A stretch of DNA of 64,000 nucleotides from Flammeovirga sp. SJP92 (GCF_001583495.1 NZ_LQAQ01000089.1:26910-90909), one strand, 5' to 3'; counted from the first letter of the stretch, positions 45,857 to 55,872 are shown. Program-made: numbers and translations. Notes: generated by a model from the letters alone, not told the origin.

Positions 45857-46936
45857 TTATAATCTTCTATATAATTTCTTGATATCCTCTTTTGTCCACT
45901 TCTCTTTCCAATCAAGACCGATAGCGTGGTTCCACATATGAGGAAGGTTGTAAGCAACTTCAGCCATAGCATCAATTGTTTCTTCAGACCATTCTTTCGA
46001 AAGACCTTGAGGAAGATCAACATTGTGCTTTTCAATCATTGACTTGAATTCGTTTACAGCATCACCATAGAATTCCTCTAAGTGATAGAATGCTAAACAG
46101 TTAGCATAACCATGTCTTGTACCTAAGATTTTTGATAAACCATAAGATAAAGCGTGACATGCACCCACCTCAGAGTATGTTAAGCTAAGACCACCAAATA
46201 ATGAAGCGATCATTAGTTTCTCATCATTTTCTAAGTTTTGACCAGCGTTGTCGCCCAAGTAAACCTCACGGCAAAGTGCTAAAGCTTGGTCGCCGTATGC
46301 TTTTGAGTAAGCATTGAAGTAAAGACCGCTTTCTGCTTCGATACAGTGGATGTAGCAATCCATACCTGTATAGAACCATTGGTTAGTATCAACAGTGCTC
46401 AATAACTCAGGGTCAAGAACAGCTTGGTTGAATACCGTCCAGTCACACTTCAAACCTAATTTTTTCACAGGACCAGTTAATACTGCTGTCATAGAACATT
46501 CAGCACCAGTACCTGCTACTGTAGGAACACCCATGTGGTAAACACCAGCCTTCTTCACCAAGTTCAAACCTTGGTACAATTGTGAAGAACCTTCGTTTGT
46601 TACCATCAAAGATAAAGCTTTAGCGATGTCCATGATAGAACCGCCACCAATACCAATGATACCAGCAGGAACACCTTTTTCAGCAAGAATTTTGTCACGA
46701 AGATTATCTACTTGATCCGTAGTAGGCTCGTATTGATCGATGTCTTCAAAGAAAACCATATCCTCATCATGTGCAGGAATACGATCAGCAAGCTCTTTGC
46801 CTTCGAAATATTTATCTACGATGAAAACCATAAATTTATCGTTCTCATCACGTTTAGCAGCAAGAATGTCATCAATTTGATTGAATGCACCTTTACCGTA
46901 AACAATTTTATCTATGTTTTTAAAATTCTTATGCAT
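45857..46936 (-). CDS. kdnB: 3-deoxy-alpha-D-manno-octulosonate 8-oxidase, iron-containing alcohol dehydrogenase family
   Basis: This is a 359-residue group III alcohol dehydrogenase: GIGGGSIMDIAKA (95-107) binds NAD, GTGAECS follows near 142-148, and the metal ligands are Asp 193 and His 197 (MDCYIHCIEAE), His 261 (GACHALSYG) and His 275 (GTRHGYANC). KdnB oxidises the 8-hydroxyl of Kdo so that the KdnA transaminase can put an amine there. The neighbouring transaminase gene ends 6 bp before this one starts, as in the known kdnAB operon, and this partnership makes the call much stronger than the dehydrogenase family alone would. Confidence 0.88.
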   Translation of the reverse strand: MHKNFKNIDKIVYGKGAFNQIDDILAAKRDENDKFMVFIVDKYFEGKELADRIPAHDEDMVFFEDIDQYEPTTDQVDNLRDKILAEKGVPAGIIGIGGGSIMDIAKALSLMVTNEGSSQLYQGLNLVKKAGVYHMGVPTVAGTGAECSMTAVLTGPVKKLGLKCDWTVFNQAVLDPELLSTVDTNQWFYTGMDCYIHCIEAESGLYFNAYSKAYGDQALALCREVYLGDNAGQNLENDEKLMIASLFGGLSLTYSEVGACHALSYGLSKILGTRHGYANCLAFYHLEEFYGDAVNEFKSMIEKHNVDLPQGLSKEWSEETIDAMAEVAYNLPHMWNHAIGLDWKEKWTKEDIKKLYRRL

Positions 46937-46942
46937 GATTTC

Positions 46943-48127
46943 TTATTCTACTACTTTTTTCAATTGAGCAATTAGTTGATCAGCAAATGCATTGATCTCT
47001 TCTTCTGTCCAAGTGGCACGGATACCAATTGATAATAATCTACCAATGATATTTTGTGATTTTGGAAGCTCAATATTATTCCAGTCTTGACGGTGCTCAT
47101 AGTCATGAATCGCCAATTTATATGGAGATTTCAATGCCTTTAAGTGATCCCATTGATTGATGAAGTGGTACATGTTTGTATACCAATACGCCACACCTTG
47201 TACTTCTTTAGAAGCTTTTTCTGCTAATTCAGGAGTTTCCATAAAGAAGTTTAAGAAAGTAGCTGAATCACCTTCTTCATCTGGAAGACAACGGAAAGTA
47301 ATAAAAGGTACTTCATTCTTCAATCTATCTTTCAAGATAGCTTTGTTCTTCTTGTTGTTGGCACGGATCATTTCTAGCTTACGCATTTGTGCTACTGCAA
47401 TAGCCGCGTTCAATTCTCCTAAACGGTAGTTGAAGCCCAAAACAGGATGAGCTTCCATACCTCTGTTATCGCCAACGTGAGAGTGACCATGGTCAGAGAA
47501 CTGCGCCATCACCTCATATTTATCTTTATCGTTTGTAAAGCAAACACCACCTTCACCTGCAGTAGTGATTTTGAAGAAGTCAAATGAAACAGCACCTGCC
47601 TCACCAAATAAACCTACGTGTTTTCCTTTGTAGAAAGCACCTAAAGCTTGTCCTGCATCTTCTAAAAGTTTGATATTATGCTTATCACAAACGGCTTTGA
47701 TTCCATCTAAATCAGCTGCGGCACCACACATGTGTACCAATAAAACAGCTTTTGTTCTTGGTGTAATTGCAGCTTCAATTGATGCGGCACTTAAGTTAAG
47801 TGTCTCATCTACTTCTGCAAATACAGGAATACCACCAGCAAATAATACTGCTTCAATAGGAGCAATAAAAGTGAAAGGAGTACAGATCACTTCATCACCG
47901 TGTCCGATTCCTGCAGCAGCCATCATACAAGCTACAGCAGCAGAACCACTTGATACAGCGTGAGCGTGATTAGCACCAGTATATTCTTCAAATAATTGCT
48001 CGAATTCACGAGCTTTCCAATGACCGTTACGTTGGTCATCGTGATTGTATCTGAAAAGCATTCCTGACTCTAATACGTCATTTACTTCTTTTCTTTCTTC
48101 TGCACCAAAATATTCCGTTCCTGGCAT
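46943..48127 (-). CDS. kdnA: 8-amino-3,8-dideoxy-alpha-D-manno-octulosonate transaminase
   Basis: This is a 394-residue PLP enzyme of the DegT/DnrJ/EryC1 fold. Key marks are SSGSAAVACMM (59-69), HMCGAAADLDGI, LLEDAGQALGAFYKGKHVG (154-172) and the PLP-binding Lys 186 in SFDFFKITTAGEGG. FRYNHDDQRNGHWKAREFE near the N-terminus matches the KdnA type rather than general sugar aminotransferases. KdnA uses an amino donor to make 8-amino-Kdo, which replaces Kdo in the inner core of lipopolysaccharide. It is the first gene of the kdnA-kdnB operon. Confidence 0.88.
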   Translation of the reverse strand: MPGTEYFGAEERKEVNDVLESGMLFRYNHDDQRNGHWKAREFEQLFEEYTGANHAHAVSSGSAAVACMMAAAGIGHGDEVICTPFTFIAPIEAVLFAGGIPVFAEVDETLNLSAASIEAAITPRTKAVLLVHMCGAAADLDGIKAVCDKHNIKLLEDAGQALGAFYKGKHVGLFGEAGAVSFDFFKITTAGEGGVCFTNDKDKYEVMAQFSDHGHSHVGDNRGMEAHPVLGFNYRLGELNAAIAVAQMRKLEMIRANNKKNKAILKDRLKNEVPFITFRCLPDEEGDSATFLNFFMETPELAEKASKEVQGVAYWYTNMYHFINQWDHLKALKSPYKLAIHDYEHRQDWNNIELPKSQNIIGRLLSIGIRATWTEEEINAFADQLIAQLKKVVE

Positions 48128-48317
48128 AATTATATAATATTATTTTACTAAAATTTTCCAATTTATATAGTCCGGCAAAGGTACAAAAATTTATGAAGGG
48201 TTATGGTGATCAATCATTAAATTTTTGGACTTCCTCTAGATAAAACACTTCAGATTGGCGACTTGTCAAAAATGATTGTTAATAATTGTTTGAGATTTAA
48301 TTCTGAAGAGGAGAAAT

Positions 48318-48349
48318 AAAAAAAGAGACACTGTGAAATGCCTCTTTTT
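48318..48349 (-). terminator. hairpin terminator behind the outer-membrane barrel gene
   Basis: AAAAAAAGAG (48318-48327) and CTCTTTTT (48342-48349) pair; A-rich sequence on the left gives a T run on the minus strand. The 24 bp spacing from the stop of the gene at 48374 points to use on the minus strand. Confidence 0.65.
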
Positions 48350-48373
48350 AAAGTTGAGAATAAATATTAAAAA

Positions 48374-49438
48374 CTAGAACGTGACACCACTCATTACATT
48401 TTTACCTTTGAAACCAAATCTATAGTTCAGACCAAATACAATTTGATTTCTACTTCCTAAGAAAGAATATAAGGCGGTGAATTGATATCTTTTGTTGTGC
48501 TGATAGTTTACTCCTAATGACATACTCCAAGGGTAGTACAATGTTTTGTCAAACTCATAATACAATGTCATTGGGTCAGGGCTATTCAACAGACGGCTTG
48601 CACCCTGATAGATGGGTTCTATGATCTGCTGTTCTGTTGGATTCAATTGACCATACCAAGTGTCTAGATTCTGACTGACTCTTTGTTTCCCTTCTGGAGT
48701 AATGCCGACAAGTTTTTCTACATTGACAGAACCGCCACTCGATTTATTTAATCCTAAATATTGCACACCGACCATGGCCACAATATTTCGATAAGGCTTT
48801 TTTCTAAAACGGAACATATGACCCATTCTGGCATTGATCACATTTGTTTTCGTTGCTTTATCAGTGCTTCCTGTCCATGTGTAAACCTGAGTAAAATCTG
48901 CAGAAAGTACAATAGGACCAAAACCACCGGCTACCACAGTACCCCAACCTACTGAAGGTCCTTCGCTTCTTGCTGTAAAGTTGGCGTTAAAAGGAAGACC
49001 TAATGAAACTTCTGTGTCTGATTTAATATAACCGCCAATAGCATATACATTTAAGAAGGGAAGTAACCAGAAATCATATCTTGCAGATACGGCCTGTACG
49101 TTTGGTGTGATATTATTAAATCGGGCAAAACCATCAACGTTGAATAATTTATTCGGGTTTAAACCTACATTAAGGTTATTGACCATTAAGTCTTGTTTTG
49201 AATAGGCATAATTGACCATAAATCCATTTGGAAATGGTAAGTCAAATCCCATTTTACGAAGTTTTGCCCCCATGATTGGATAATGCCAAGGATACTCAGT
49301 TCTCTTTAAACTATCAGTATAACTTTTATATACATCGTCAATGGCAATATTGGATACAGAGCCTTGACCATATGAATGATTTGAAAGAACAAATAATGTA
49401 AAAACTAATAGACCAAATTGTAAAATTTTCTTTTCCAT
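48374..49438 (-). CDS. outer-membrane beta-barrel protein
   Basis: This 354-residue protein has a signal peptide (residues 1-24, ending SYGQG). The mature part shows alternating beta-strands with aromatic ends (RYDFWLLPFLNVYAIGGYI, GWGTVVAGGFGPIVLSADF, WSMSLGVNYQHNKRYQFTALYSF) and a closing IVFGLNYRFGF strand. It is probably an integral outer-membrane barrel. I do not know its substrate. About 300 bp of AT-rich DNA separate it from the next gene upstream, holding that gene's terminator. Confidence 0.75.
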   Translation of the reverse strand: MEKKILQFGLLVFTLFVLSNHSYGQGSVSNIAIDDVYKSYTDSLKRTEYPWHYPIMGAKLRKMGFDLPFPNGFMVNYAYSKQDLMVNNLNVGLNPNKLFNVDGFARFNNITPNVQAVSARYDFWLLPFLNVYAIGGYIKSDTEVSLGLPFNANFTARSEGPSVGWGTVVAGGFGPIVLSADFTQVYTWTGSTDKATKTNVINARMGHMFRFRKKPYRNIVAMVGVQYLGLNKSSGGSVNVEKLVGITPEGKQRVSQNLDTWYGQLNPTEQQIIEPIYQGASRLLNSPDPMTLYYEFDKTLYYPWSMSLGVNYQHNKRYQFTALYSFLGSRNQIVFGLNYRFGFKGKNVMSGVTF

Positions 49439-49670
49439 GTTTCGTAGCAGAGATGATTGAATAATATTTGGATTAATTTCAAATCAGGCTGATACCGTCA
49501 TTGATTACATTACAAATATCTTGGTTTGTGTACCGAAACAGTTACATAAAAAAGTTGATGATTTATACATTTTGATCAAAATCGAATAATTAATGATTTG
49601 AGTATTTTTATATCTTAATTTATTGATAATTAAATATTTATACTGAAGTTGAAATGGTTTAAAAACAAGA

Positions 49671-49697
49671 AAGTACCCTCTTGTAAGAAGGGTACTT
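49671..49697 (-). terminator. terminator of the barrel protein gene at 49736
   Basis: AAGTACCC (49671-49678) and GGGTACTT (49690-49697) pair perfectly, with further TCTT/AGAA pairing and a 3-base loop. The minus strand then reads TCTTGTTTTT. Confidence 0.85.
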
Positions 49698-49735
49698 GAT
49701 GTGTGTGTATTGCAACTTTGTTATTAAATTATTTA

Positions 49736-50578
49736 CTATTCAGGGAAGATAAACGTTATCGATGCTCTAAAACCATATTTAGCTTTCTGAGCGGCAGGTG
49801 CAGCAACATTAAATCTTGGACCTGCTGATAATTGTACTTTTTGTTTACCTAATGAGGCTACTCCACTGATACTAGGTGTAATCCATATTGTAGTAGAGTT
49901 ATCCATCCAGTTTTGTGTTAATTCCATCATGGCCGAAGCACCAGCACCTGATTTCCAGTTGTAGGTAGCAAATGGTTGGAAATAGAACTCATTCACATCA
50001 GCTCTAGCCACATCACCAGCAACACTCCAAATTTGGTTGACTAAGAAACCATACGTAAATGCATTTTGTTGTTTCAAAGCAACGAATGTTGGACCTAAAC
50101 CAAATTTGCCTGTACCTAACATTTTGTTGGTTGCTGAAGGAACAAGAAATGCTGGACCAATACCCCAGATCAATCCGTTTTTAGTTTTCGCCGGACTAAA
50201 GAATCCACTTAAAACCATATCACCAAGTCCTGATTCTGAATTTCCATATCCAGTCACATTATCTTGATGCACTACAGGTAAAACCATACGAGTGATAAGG
50301 TTGATATCTTTACTTAGTTTTATTGGGACTACAGGCTGAACATTCATAGTATGTCTTGCTCCATCATGTTCACCAATACCAAAGTCCATGTTGTTTTGGA
50401 AAGGTGCACTAATAAGGCTGGCCACTGGGTTAGCTAATTTTTTGGCAATTTCTTCATCTGCATTTTTATCTTGTGCAAAAATAGATTGAGTGCCAAATAA
50501 TGTAAATAAAATAATAGCTAGGGTAGATTTTAATCTAACATTATTTTTTGAACCTAATTTGTAATTAAACTTTTTCAT
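49736..50578 (-). CDS. outer-membrane transporter-like barrel protein (MetA-pathway-like fold)
   Basis: This 280-residue protein has a signal peptide (about 1-35, long, ending QSIFAQ). The start of the mature part, EEIAKKLANPVASLISAPFQNNMDFGIG, matches a set of bacterial proteins related to the phenol-degradation MetA outer-membrane family (some carry the misleading label neuromedin U). Ten or so strands follow, ending with YGFRASITFIFPE. It is probably a small outer-membrane barrel. The substrate is unknown. It is a single-gene unit with a good terminator. Confidence 0.74.
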   Translation of the reverse strand: MKKFNYKLGSKNNVRLKSTLAIILFTLFGTQSIFAQDKNADEEIAKKLANPVASLISAPFQNNMDFGIGEHDGARHTMNVQPVVPIKLSKDINLITRMVLPVVHQDNVTGYGNSESGLGDMVLSGFFSPAKTKNGLIWGIGPAFLVPSATNKMLGTGKFGLGPTFVALKQQNAFTYGFLVNQIWSVAGDVARADVNEFYFQPFATYNWKSGAGASAMMELTQNWMDNSTTIWITPSISGVASLGKQKVQLSAGPRFNVAAPAAQKAKYGFRASITFIFPE

Positions 50579-50744
50579 TTTTATAGCAATATTTGAAATG
50601 ATTATAATAAGTTAAAAAAGGAATTATCCTTGATTGATTATGATACAAATATCACCGTTAGACGTTTGAAAGAGTTGTATGAAATCTTTATTGATTTACA
50701 CATTTTGATCAAGTTTAAACTTTTGCTTTTAGTGATTTTGAAAT

Positions 50745-50773
50745 AAAAAAGCCCCGATGAGTTTCATCGAGGC
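50745..50773 (-). terminator. terminator of the helical-repeat lipoprotein gene
   Basis: GCCCCGATGA pairs with TCATCGAGGC around GTT with a single mismatch; the AAAAAA at 50745-50750 gives the T run on the minus strand. Confidence 0.85.
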
Positions 50774-50816
50774 AATTAATTTGAGTGTATTATTTATGTT
50801 AAGGTTGTTTATATTC

Positions 50817-52781
50817 CTACTTGTGTTCTAGTGTGATGGTCGCAGAAGTAAAATTGTTTGCTACTTTCATGTCTTGATAGGCCGCATTATAGAGGTACAA
50901 TGAAATGATAAGTGAAACTCTATCTTCTGTAATTATTTCTTTAAATAAATCACCCTGAGCAATTTGTGTAATTAAAGCTTGTACAATGTTCTCAACACCA
51001 GTTTCTTGAATATTTATCAGTACTCCTTGTATTAAATCACTTACTTTCTCAGGATTTATATTATCCTTGATGATGTCCAGTTCAAAGACCATATTAGCAA
51101 TTTTATCAGAGATCAATTTTGTATTGAGATTTGCAAAACTATCTACAACAGGGTATAAGAATTGGTAGACACTTTCATCATTAATGATTCCTGTTATAGC
51201 TTCATTGATGGTCTTGGCTATTTTGAAGGACAAGTATTCTGCATCTGTATCTTCAATGATGATCAATAATTTTGATGAAATAAAATCGTAAACGACAGGC
51301 GAGGCAACCTCTCCAACTGCATTTATTAAGTTATTGATGACCGGAACTGCTTTTTCATGGTCAATTTCTTGAAGTGAAGTAATTCCTCCTGCTATTGTTT
51401 TCTGAATGAAGTCGTGATTTAGGAATTGATTTTTAATCAAGGTGCTTATTTCCTGAGTTGTTTTTTCGGCTCCTCCATTTAATGAAATCACTGGTTTTGC
51501 AGCAATAAAAGCCGTTTTTAAAGTAGATTCCATTGATGTATAGTCTGGCTCTAAATTAACGCCATCGAAAGTATTATTAATCACATTAATAATTTCCTCA
51601 ATTTTTACAGTCGCTTCTTTTGCAAGTTCACCCATTTTTAAAATTGAAGTATCTTCAATTTTTTCAATAATAGGAAACAAAAGGCTATAGAAGTTATCTT
51701 CATTGATCCATTTATCTTCAATCAATACTGTAATTTTATCAGAAACATCGTTAATAGTCTCTTCATTTAAAGTGGTAAATTCAGTCCATATTTTTGTTGA
51801 AATTGCATTGATATTATCTTCCGAAAGTATTTTTCCGATGATGCTCATAATTGCTCCTGTTATTTTCTCAGAACTTTCTTCTGGTGAAGCAACTATTTGA
51901 TCTAGTGAAGGATAAATTAGGTTGTAGAGATTATCCTTGCTTAATCCGTCATGGATCAGTTCCACAATTTCAGTACTGATTTTTTGAGTGACTTCCTCAG
52001 CATCTATATCTGTTATTTTATCAAGTTCTTGTTGAATTACTTCAGAAAGTTTTTCTTCCAAACCTAATGACTCAAGATAATTAAACAGCTCTTCTGCAAT
52101 CTTATCAGCCGTCTCTTCAGGAGGTAAATGCTCAATAAATTCACCTTTTCCTGCAATCCAACCTACTATTGCATCGTTGATGATTCTCTGAATCGTTTCA
52201 TTGTGGTAAAGAAGTGTTGTTATTAATCCTGCAATTTTATCTGGAGTACCATTCGCTACATATTTCATTAATTTATCATTAGCACTTTGAATCACAGAAG
52301 ATGCTATATCTTCATCCACATGTAAAGTGAAATGCTTTAATTCTTCGTTGTATTTGTATTGATAATTTAAATTAATGGCCGAGTTTGTAATCCTAATGGT
52401 ATTGGAATTAATGATAAGATATCGACCTATACTATCTGTAAGAAAATCTAATTCTTCATTTGTTGTTGTAATATCTCTATCAACAGTAAATTCATGGATA
52501 GTAGATCTCATATCGTCTGTGTTGTAAACCATATCATCTAAATCATAATGACCTTGATTTAAGACATCAGATTGTGCTCCCCATAAAATAGGAGGGGCTA
52601 TATCATCACTTTTTGTTACTACTTCAAAATTGTTGAGATACCAACGGTGTTCATTTAATATTGACTTTGTATTTTGTACATCCTCAATAACAGGGTCCAT
52701 TGGCTGTTCACAACCTATCATAAACACATTGACGATAGGAAATAAAAGTAGATTTCTAAGTTTTTTTGAAAGGGTTATCAT
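50817..52781 (-). CDS. large lipoprotein built from helical repeats, function unknown
   Basis: A lipoprotein signal ends in MIGC (Cys 24). Residues 25-155 are a separate beta-rich domain. From about 160 to 640 the protein is almost all alpha-helix, in units of about 80-87 residues with a recurring motif (D/E)NxYxLxxP(xx)(D/E)xI: DNLYNLIYPSLDQI at 283, DNFYSLLFPIIEKI at 362, ESVYQFLYPVVDSF at 536. More divergent units lie near 191 and 453. Helices between have the pattern EKItxxIxxIIxxxL. I do not recognise the family. A rod-like surface or periplasmic lipoprotein is likely. Confidence 0.8.
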   Translation of the reverse strand: MITLSKKLRNLLLFPIVNVFMIGCEQPMDPVIEDVQNTKSILNEHRWYLNNFEVVTKSDDIAPPILWGAQSDVLNQGHYDLDDMVYNTDDMRSTIHEFTVDRDITTTNEELDFLTDSIGRYLIINSNTIRITNSAINLNYQYKYNEELKHFTLHVDEDIASSVIQSANDKLMKYVANGTPDKIAGLITTLLYHNETIQRIINDAIVGWIAGKGEFIEHLPPEETADKIAEELFNYLESLGLEEKLSEVIQQELDKITDIDAEEVTQKISTEIVELIHDGLSKDNLYNLIYPSLDQIVASPEESSEKITGAIMSIIGKILSEDNINAISTKIWTEFTTLNEETINDVSDKITVLIEDKWINEDNFYSLLFPIIEKIEDTSILKMGELAKEATVKIEEIINVINNTFDGVNLEPDYTSMESTLKTAFIAAKPVISLNGGAEKTTQEISTLIKNQFLNHDFIQKTIAGGITSLQEIDHEKAVPVINNLINAVGEVASPVVYDFISSKLLIIIEDTDAEYLSFKIAKTINEAITGIINDESVYQFLYPVVDSFANLNTKLISDKIANMVFELDIIKDNINPEKVSDLIQGVLINIQETGVENIVQALITQIAQGDLFKEIITEDRVSLIISLYLYNAAYQDMKVANNFTSATITLEHK

Positions 52782-52948
52782 AACAGTTTTTCTATTAATA
52801 AAGATTGAAATAAAAGAAACATTTGTATTTGATTACCCTGCAAAGATCTCGGATTATGAAAGGAATGATTTGTATAAAAAAATTAAGAGTTTACACATTT
52901 TCGTCAATTCATACCCTTTGGGAAATAGCGTAGAGTTTGAGTCAACAA

Positions 52949-52982
52949 AAAAGCCTTGGTAAAATCAATTACCAAGGCTTTT
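52949..52982 (-). terminator. terminator of the LysM-repeat protein gene
   Basis: AAAAGCCTTGGTAA (52949-52962) and TTACCAAGGCTTTT (52969-52982) pair perfectly with a 6-base loop; flanking A and T runs could serve both strands, but only the minus-strand gene ends here. Confidence 0.85.
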
Positions 52983-52999
52983 GTGAGAGGTCTAGTCTA

Positions 53000-54985
53000 T
53001 TACTTTACTTGTAAACGCTGACCAATCTTTATTTCGTTTGATGTCATTCCGTTCAAATCTTTGATTGCACTTACTGTAACACCATATTTTCTAGATACTG
53101 AGAATAATGTGTCACCTTTTTCTACTACATGATATTGAGTGATTTCCGGTGAGCTTGAAGAAGCAGGAGTAGCTTCCGCAACATATTCATTCTCTGGAGC
53201 TGTAAGACGTAATGTTTGCCCTTCATTGATAGCTCCGCTTTGTGGCAAGTTATTCCACTTGATTAAATCTTTATGATAAACACTGTATTTTCTAGAAATT
53301 GCAAAAAGCGTTTCACCTTTCTGTACAGTGTGTGTGCTAGCATTTGTATCAACGGACTCACTAGCAGCTGGAGGTGTTGCTGTTGCAGCGGGCTTTGAAA
53401 TAACTGTTGTAGTAATCACTGTCTCATTGGAAGCTTCCAATGGTTTCTCAGCGGCTGCCACATTATAGTTATTTGTCTCTTGTGGTTGAGCAGACGCTAC
53501 TTGATTATAACTTTGAGCACCTTTTGCTTTATCAATTGGAATCTGAAGGAACATACCATTTTTTGGTTGATCTCCAGGGTTTAATCTTCCTTTGTTTTGA
53601 GCATAAATATCGTTTTCAGTTAAACCATATGTTGCTGCAATTGATTTTACTGTTTCTCCTTTTTGAGTAGGGTGAGTAATGATTTCGCCAGTATAAGGTC
53701 CTTCAGCATCAATACTTGAGTTTCCTCTTACCGCATAAACACCTGAAGCGACAGTTCCTGAAGAAACAGATGGGTTAGAAACAAAAATCTCATCACCTGG
53801 TTTTAGTGATTTATTATTGTTCCACGCTTGAAGGTTTTGAGGTGTAACACCAAATTTACGAGCAATACCGTAATAGAATTCACCTTGCTGTACAACATAA
53901 GTTTGAGGTCCAGCAGGTTCTTCAGCAATTGGTTGAGCTACGGAAGGTTGTTCCATTGTAGGTTGCTCAGTGGCCACTGTAGTAGCACCAACTGTAATAG
54001 CACCGCCTACAGTAATCGGAAGGTTATTTGCTGCTTGTTGTTCTGGAGTAGCGGTCTGTGCAGGAGGGATTATTTCAAAAGAACTTTCTTCAATAGCGGG
54101 CTGTTCTGTAGCTACATTTGTACCTACTGTTACAGCAGCTACTTCTTCTTCCGCTTTTTCTTCTTCTTTTCCTACAATAAGAACTTGCCCTTCTTCCAAT
54201 GAAAGATCATCACCAATGTTATTCCAATTTTTAAGATCCAGCATTGTCACATTATACATTCTTGAAATAGTGAAAACACTCTCTCCATCTTGTACTTTAT
54301 GTGTTTTAGAGTTAGGATTTAAAGTAGGAACACTGTCAGTTGCTACAATTGAAATAACCGTTGTAGGATCATCTTTTGTTTCTACGAGTGATGAATCCGC
54401 TTTCACTTCCTCTTTTTTCTCTTCAGGAATATCAATTACCTTTGGAGGAACAGACTTAGGTCTTGTTTTTTGTAAGAATAAAACACGACCTCTAGCAAGA
54501 GGTTCATCAGGTTTCATTCTGTTTTTCTTGGCTAAGCTTTTCAGCTTGATACCATATTTCTGAGAAACTTCCCATAGGTTTTTCTCATCAATAGTAGTAT
54601 GAGTGGCTGTAGTAGCTTTACCTTTCTTCGATTTTAGATAGTACACATGACCTTCCATCAGATCATCATATGCATCCATATCGTTGTATTTGTATATCTT
54701 TTTTACATCAATATTCAATGATGTTGCAATCAAGAGCAAGTTTTGATTTTTGCCAGCGATAAAAGCAGAGATACCATTTGCGTCTACAAGAGTAATTTCC
54801 TCACCATTTACTATTTTAGAGTGAACATTAGTAATGATAGGGTAAGGGTTATCTTCCTGAAGTGGAGATTGATAAATGGTATTTTGTGGGTTACTGTTAG
54901 TATTAATTTCAGTAGTAATTCCATTAAACGAGCTTAACATTGAACCCACGCTCAAAAGGAAACCAACTGTGTATATTTTCTTCAT
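53000..54985 (-). CDS. secreted protein with about seven LysM domains
   Basis: This 661-residue protein with a signal peptide (about 1-24) carries LysM units separated by Ala/Pro/Thr/Glu-rich linkers. Clear units are HKVQDGESVFTISRMYNV (near 229), YVVQQGEFYYGIARKFGV (362), HPTQKGETVKSIAATYGL (435), HTVQKGETLFAISRKYSV (552) and YHVVEKGDTLFSVSRKYGV (615, the C-terminal unit). Two weaker N-terminal units sit near 80 and 130. LysM domains bind the glycan strands of peptidoglycan. No enzyme domain is present, so it is probably a wall-binding structural or anchoring protein. Confidence 0.88.
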   Translation of the reverse strand: MKKIYTVGFLLSVGSMLSSFNGITTEINTNSNPQNTIYQSPLQEDNPYPIITNVHSKIVNGEEITLVDANGISAFIAGKNQNLLLIATSLNIDVKKIYKYNDMDAYDDLMEGHVYYLKSKKGKATTATHTTIDEKNLWEVSQKYGIKLKSLAKKNRMKPDEPLARGRVLFLQKTRPKSVPPKVIDIPEEKKEEVKADSSLVETKDDPTTVISIVATDSVPTLNPNSKTHKVQDGESVFTISRMYNVTMLDLKNWNNIGDDLSLEEGQVLIVGKEEEKAEEEVAAVTVGTNVATEQPAIEESSFEIIPPAQTATPEQQAANNLPITVGGAITVGATTVATEQPTMEQPSVAQPIAEEPAGPQTYVVQQGEFYYGIARKFGVTPQNLQAWNNNKSLKPGDEIFVSNPSVSSGTVASGVYAVRGNSSIDAEGPYTGEIITHPTQKGETVKSIAATYGLTENDIYAQNKGRLNPGDQPKNGMFLQIPIDKAKGAQSYNQVASAQPQETNNYNVAAAEKPLEASNETVITTTVISKPAATATPPAASESVDTNASTHTVQKGETLFAISRKYSVYHKDLIKWNNLPQSGAINEGQTLRLTAPENEYVAEATPASSSSPEITQYHVVEKGDTLFSVSRKYGVTVSAIKDLNGMTSNEIKIGQRLQVK

Positions 54986-55230
54986 AATGAGGTATTAATT
55001 ACACCTTAAGTTATAAGATAAACTTAATTGGTCCATCGAATGGAAATCATAAAAACCTATTACATATTAGATAGTCAGAAATATTTTAAGTTTATATTTT
55101 TTTAATCTAATAGAAGAGGGCAGACTTTCATTTCAACTTCCCAATTATTGCTGTCCTTGTACTTAATCGTTAGAGCAAAAATAATTTTTTTGTATTACTC
55201 TTACTAAAAAATAAGTATATTCTTACAAAT

Positions 55231-55872
55231 CTACAATTTTTGAGCCATTAAAATACCATCTCTTAGGGGTAAAATGAAACTTTGTACTCTATTATCTGAT
55301 GCTACTTTTTCGTTGAAAGCTTTGATTGCCTTTGACATTTTATCATTTGCAGATGGATCTACAACTTTCCCTTTCCATAACACATTGTCAATCAATAGAA
55401 AACCTCCTTCTCTAATGAGGGGCAAGCAAAGTTCATAATAGGCCTCATTATTCATTTTATCAGCATCAATAAATACAATATCAAAAGTTGTATTTAATTC
55501 GGGAATTATTTCCAATGCTTTACCAATATGAAGTTTTATGATATGATCAAGTTGAGCTTTGTCAATGTACTCACGGATGATACCTTCTTTTTCATCGTCA
55601 ACTTCTATTGTATGAAGTTGACCATTTTCAGACATGCCTTGTGCTAAAGCTATAGCGGCATATCCTGTGAAAGTGCCAATTTCAAGTATATTTTTTGCAT
55701 TCATGCTCTTAGCTAACATAGTCAGGAACAACCCTTGAGGGTGCCCTGAAACCATGTGTGGCATATTTTCCTGTAGATGAGTGGCCCTGTCTAATTCTTT
55801 AAGAATAGGATTCTCGTCTGTTGAAACCTCCTCAATGTATTTGTCAATTTCAGGATGTGTGATGTTAAGCAT
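55231..55872 (-). CDS. class I SAM-dependent O-methyltransferase (caffeoyl-CoA type)
   Basis: This is a 213-residue protein of the family-3 O-methyltransferase fold: SAM-binding motif LEIGTFTGYAAIALA (62-76), acidic residue in HTIEVDDEK (86-94), IDADKMNNEAYYELCLPLIREGGFLLIDNVLW (135-166). Family members methylate catechol-like or other hydroxyl groups with divalent metal, and bacterial targets are mostly unknown. It starts at ATG 55872 and lies 17 bp after the thioesterase gene on the same strand, so the two are likely in one operon. The DNA from 54986 to 55230 is AT-rich and empty. Confidence 0.88.
   Translation of the reverse strand: MLNITHPEIDKYIEEVSTDENPILKELDRATHLQENMPHMVSGHPQGLFLTMLAKSMNAKNILEIGTFTGYAAIALAQGMSENGQLHTIEVDDEKEGIIREYIDKAQLDHIIKLHIGKALEIIPELNTTFDIVFIDADKMNNEAYYELCLPLIREGGFLLIDNVLWKGKVVDPSANDKMSKAIKAFNEKVASDNRVQSFILPLRDGILMAQKL

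Noticed and set aside
53440..54563. Long plus-strand frames opposite the LysM gene
   Set aside because: They are antisense to a well-supported gene and have low-complexity composition mirroring its Ala/Thr/Pro linkers.
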